This document shows positions 63,801 to 64,000 of a stretch of DNA of 64,000 nucleotides, one piece after another. A program made the translations under genes and the position numbers. The notes below the pieces were generated by a model. It was not told where the DNA came from. It worked only from the letters and a program-made list of their open reading frames with translations, and did no database searches. How positions within the stretch are numbered: position 1 is the first letter of the stretch; each line of letters opens with the position of its first letter. This DNA is from Siphonodentalium dalli (Eukaryota; Mollusca; Scaphopoda; Gadilida; Siphonodentaliidae), in contig CP136069.1 in the NCBI GenBank assembly GCA_032622095.1, positions 35,564,194 through 35,628,193 on the forward strand. Direction: 5' to 3'.

Positions 63801-64000
63801 TAATTGGACTGGGGCAGGCTGTTTGAGGCCCCATAAAACGCCCAGTATTTTTGAAAGCGACTGTACTTTGCATCTGCATGGGCAAAATCCCTTTAACGTT
63901 TTGGACACTTTTATCGTATCAATGTGCAAGCAGGCATGTTTCGCGATAGGACAGCACATTCGGTCGCAGGCCGGACCTCACGGTTTGGCTAATGAGCAGG
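57895..64000 (+). repeat. 214-bp satellite array, right block (about 28 monomers)
   Basis: Same monomer, orientation and classes as the left block. It starts with TACTTTGCATCTG, exactly continuing the monomer cut at 51614, and runs past the window end. Several rare variants are shared with the last monomers left of the insert: 'cggaacattcgg', 'gagcagggattggg', 'gtgcaagaaggc', 'cattcggtagcagtcc'. The two blocks are therefore one array split by an insertion. Near the right edge some monomers are shortened to 207 bp. Confidence 0.98.
62942..63815 (+). repeat. 207-bp monomers with a 7-bp deletion
   Basis: At about 62949, 63155 and 63794 the usual GGGGTTGGGAGTTGGATAATT is shortened to GGGGTTGGATAATTGG, a 7-bp loss between two TTGG words. 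Because 207 is a multiple of 3, consecutive short units keep one reading frame. This alone creates the 217-codon open frame at 62730-63383, which I treat as fortuitous. Confidence 0.85.

Noticed and set aside
1-64000. Ribosomal DNA or histone-type tandem gene repeat
   Set aside because: The 214-bp unit contains no rRNA-like or histone-coding sequence and is too short for either.

Overview
The window is almost entirely one satellite DNA locus of a eukaryote. A 214-bp monomer is tandemly repeated head-to-tail on one strand from base 1 to 51614 (about 241 copies) and again from 57895 to 64000 (about 28 copies). Both window edges lie inside the array, so its true ends are not seen. The only non-satellite DNA is a 6,280-bp insert at 51615-57894. 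Nothing looks prokaryotic: there are no operons, rRNA, tRNA or CRISPR spacers. The insert carries low-density A+T-rich DNA, several palindromic mini-elements, a broken C2H2 zinc-finger exon behind an intron-like acceptor, and a dispersed repeat (52987-53310) whose wording ('gatgaaactt..gcacat', 'gagttatgtcccttt') resembles repeats I associate with mollusc genomes. A marine mollusc, perhaps a bivalve, is my best guess, at moderate to low confidence.

Layout. (1) 1-51614: satellite array built from a handful of monomer classes arranged in nested higher-order repeats (HORs) whose period changes along the array: 642, 1926, 3639, 1498, 1070, 3210, about 3850-4491, about 2991, 1497, about 2134-2140 and about 2352 bp. 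This is what repeated local unequal exchange or amplification leaves behind. Unusual monomers include two consecutive 118-bp units with the same 96-bp deletion (43.1-43.25 kb), a 134-bp unit (45.4 kb) and a cluster of 213-bp units (21.5-31.4 kb). A segment at 39.2-41.2 kb is dense in single-base indels and looks like unpolished or misassembled sequence. (2) 51615-57894: a DNA-transposon-like element with a 36-bp imperfect terminal inverted repeat (27/36 identical), TA (or GTAC) target duplication, and AAGAACC/GGTTCTT-rich subterminal zones. Inside it lie a zinc-finger pseudo-exon, a nested 769-bp inverted-repeat element, three copies of an 85-bp palindromic repeat and three larger palindromes. 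No intact transposase is visible. (3) 57895-64000: the satellite resumes at exactly the base where it was split. A sister copy of the split monomer without the insert is present at 60676-60677, so this window holds both the filled and the empty site.

There is no convincing intact protein-coding gene. The 79- and 84-codon open frames on opposite strands of nearly every monomer are a by-product of the repeat: 214 is not a multiple of 3, and common monomer classes carry stops in them. The biologically interesting content is the array's amplification history, the recent transposon insertion with its paralogous empty site, and the gene fragment the transposon carries.
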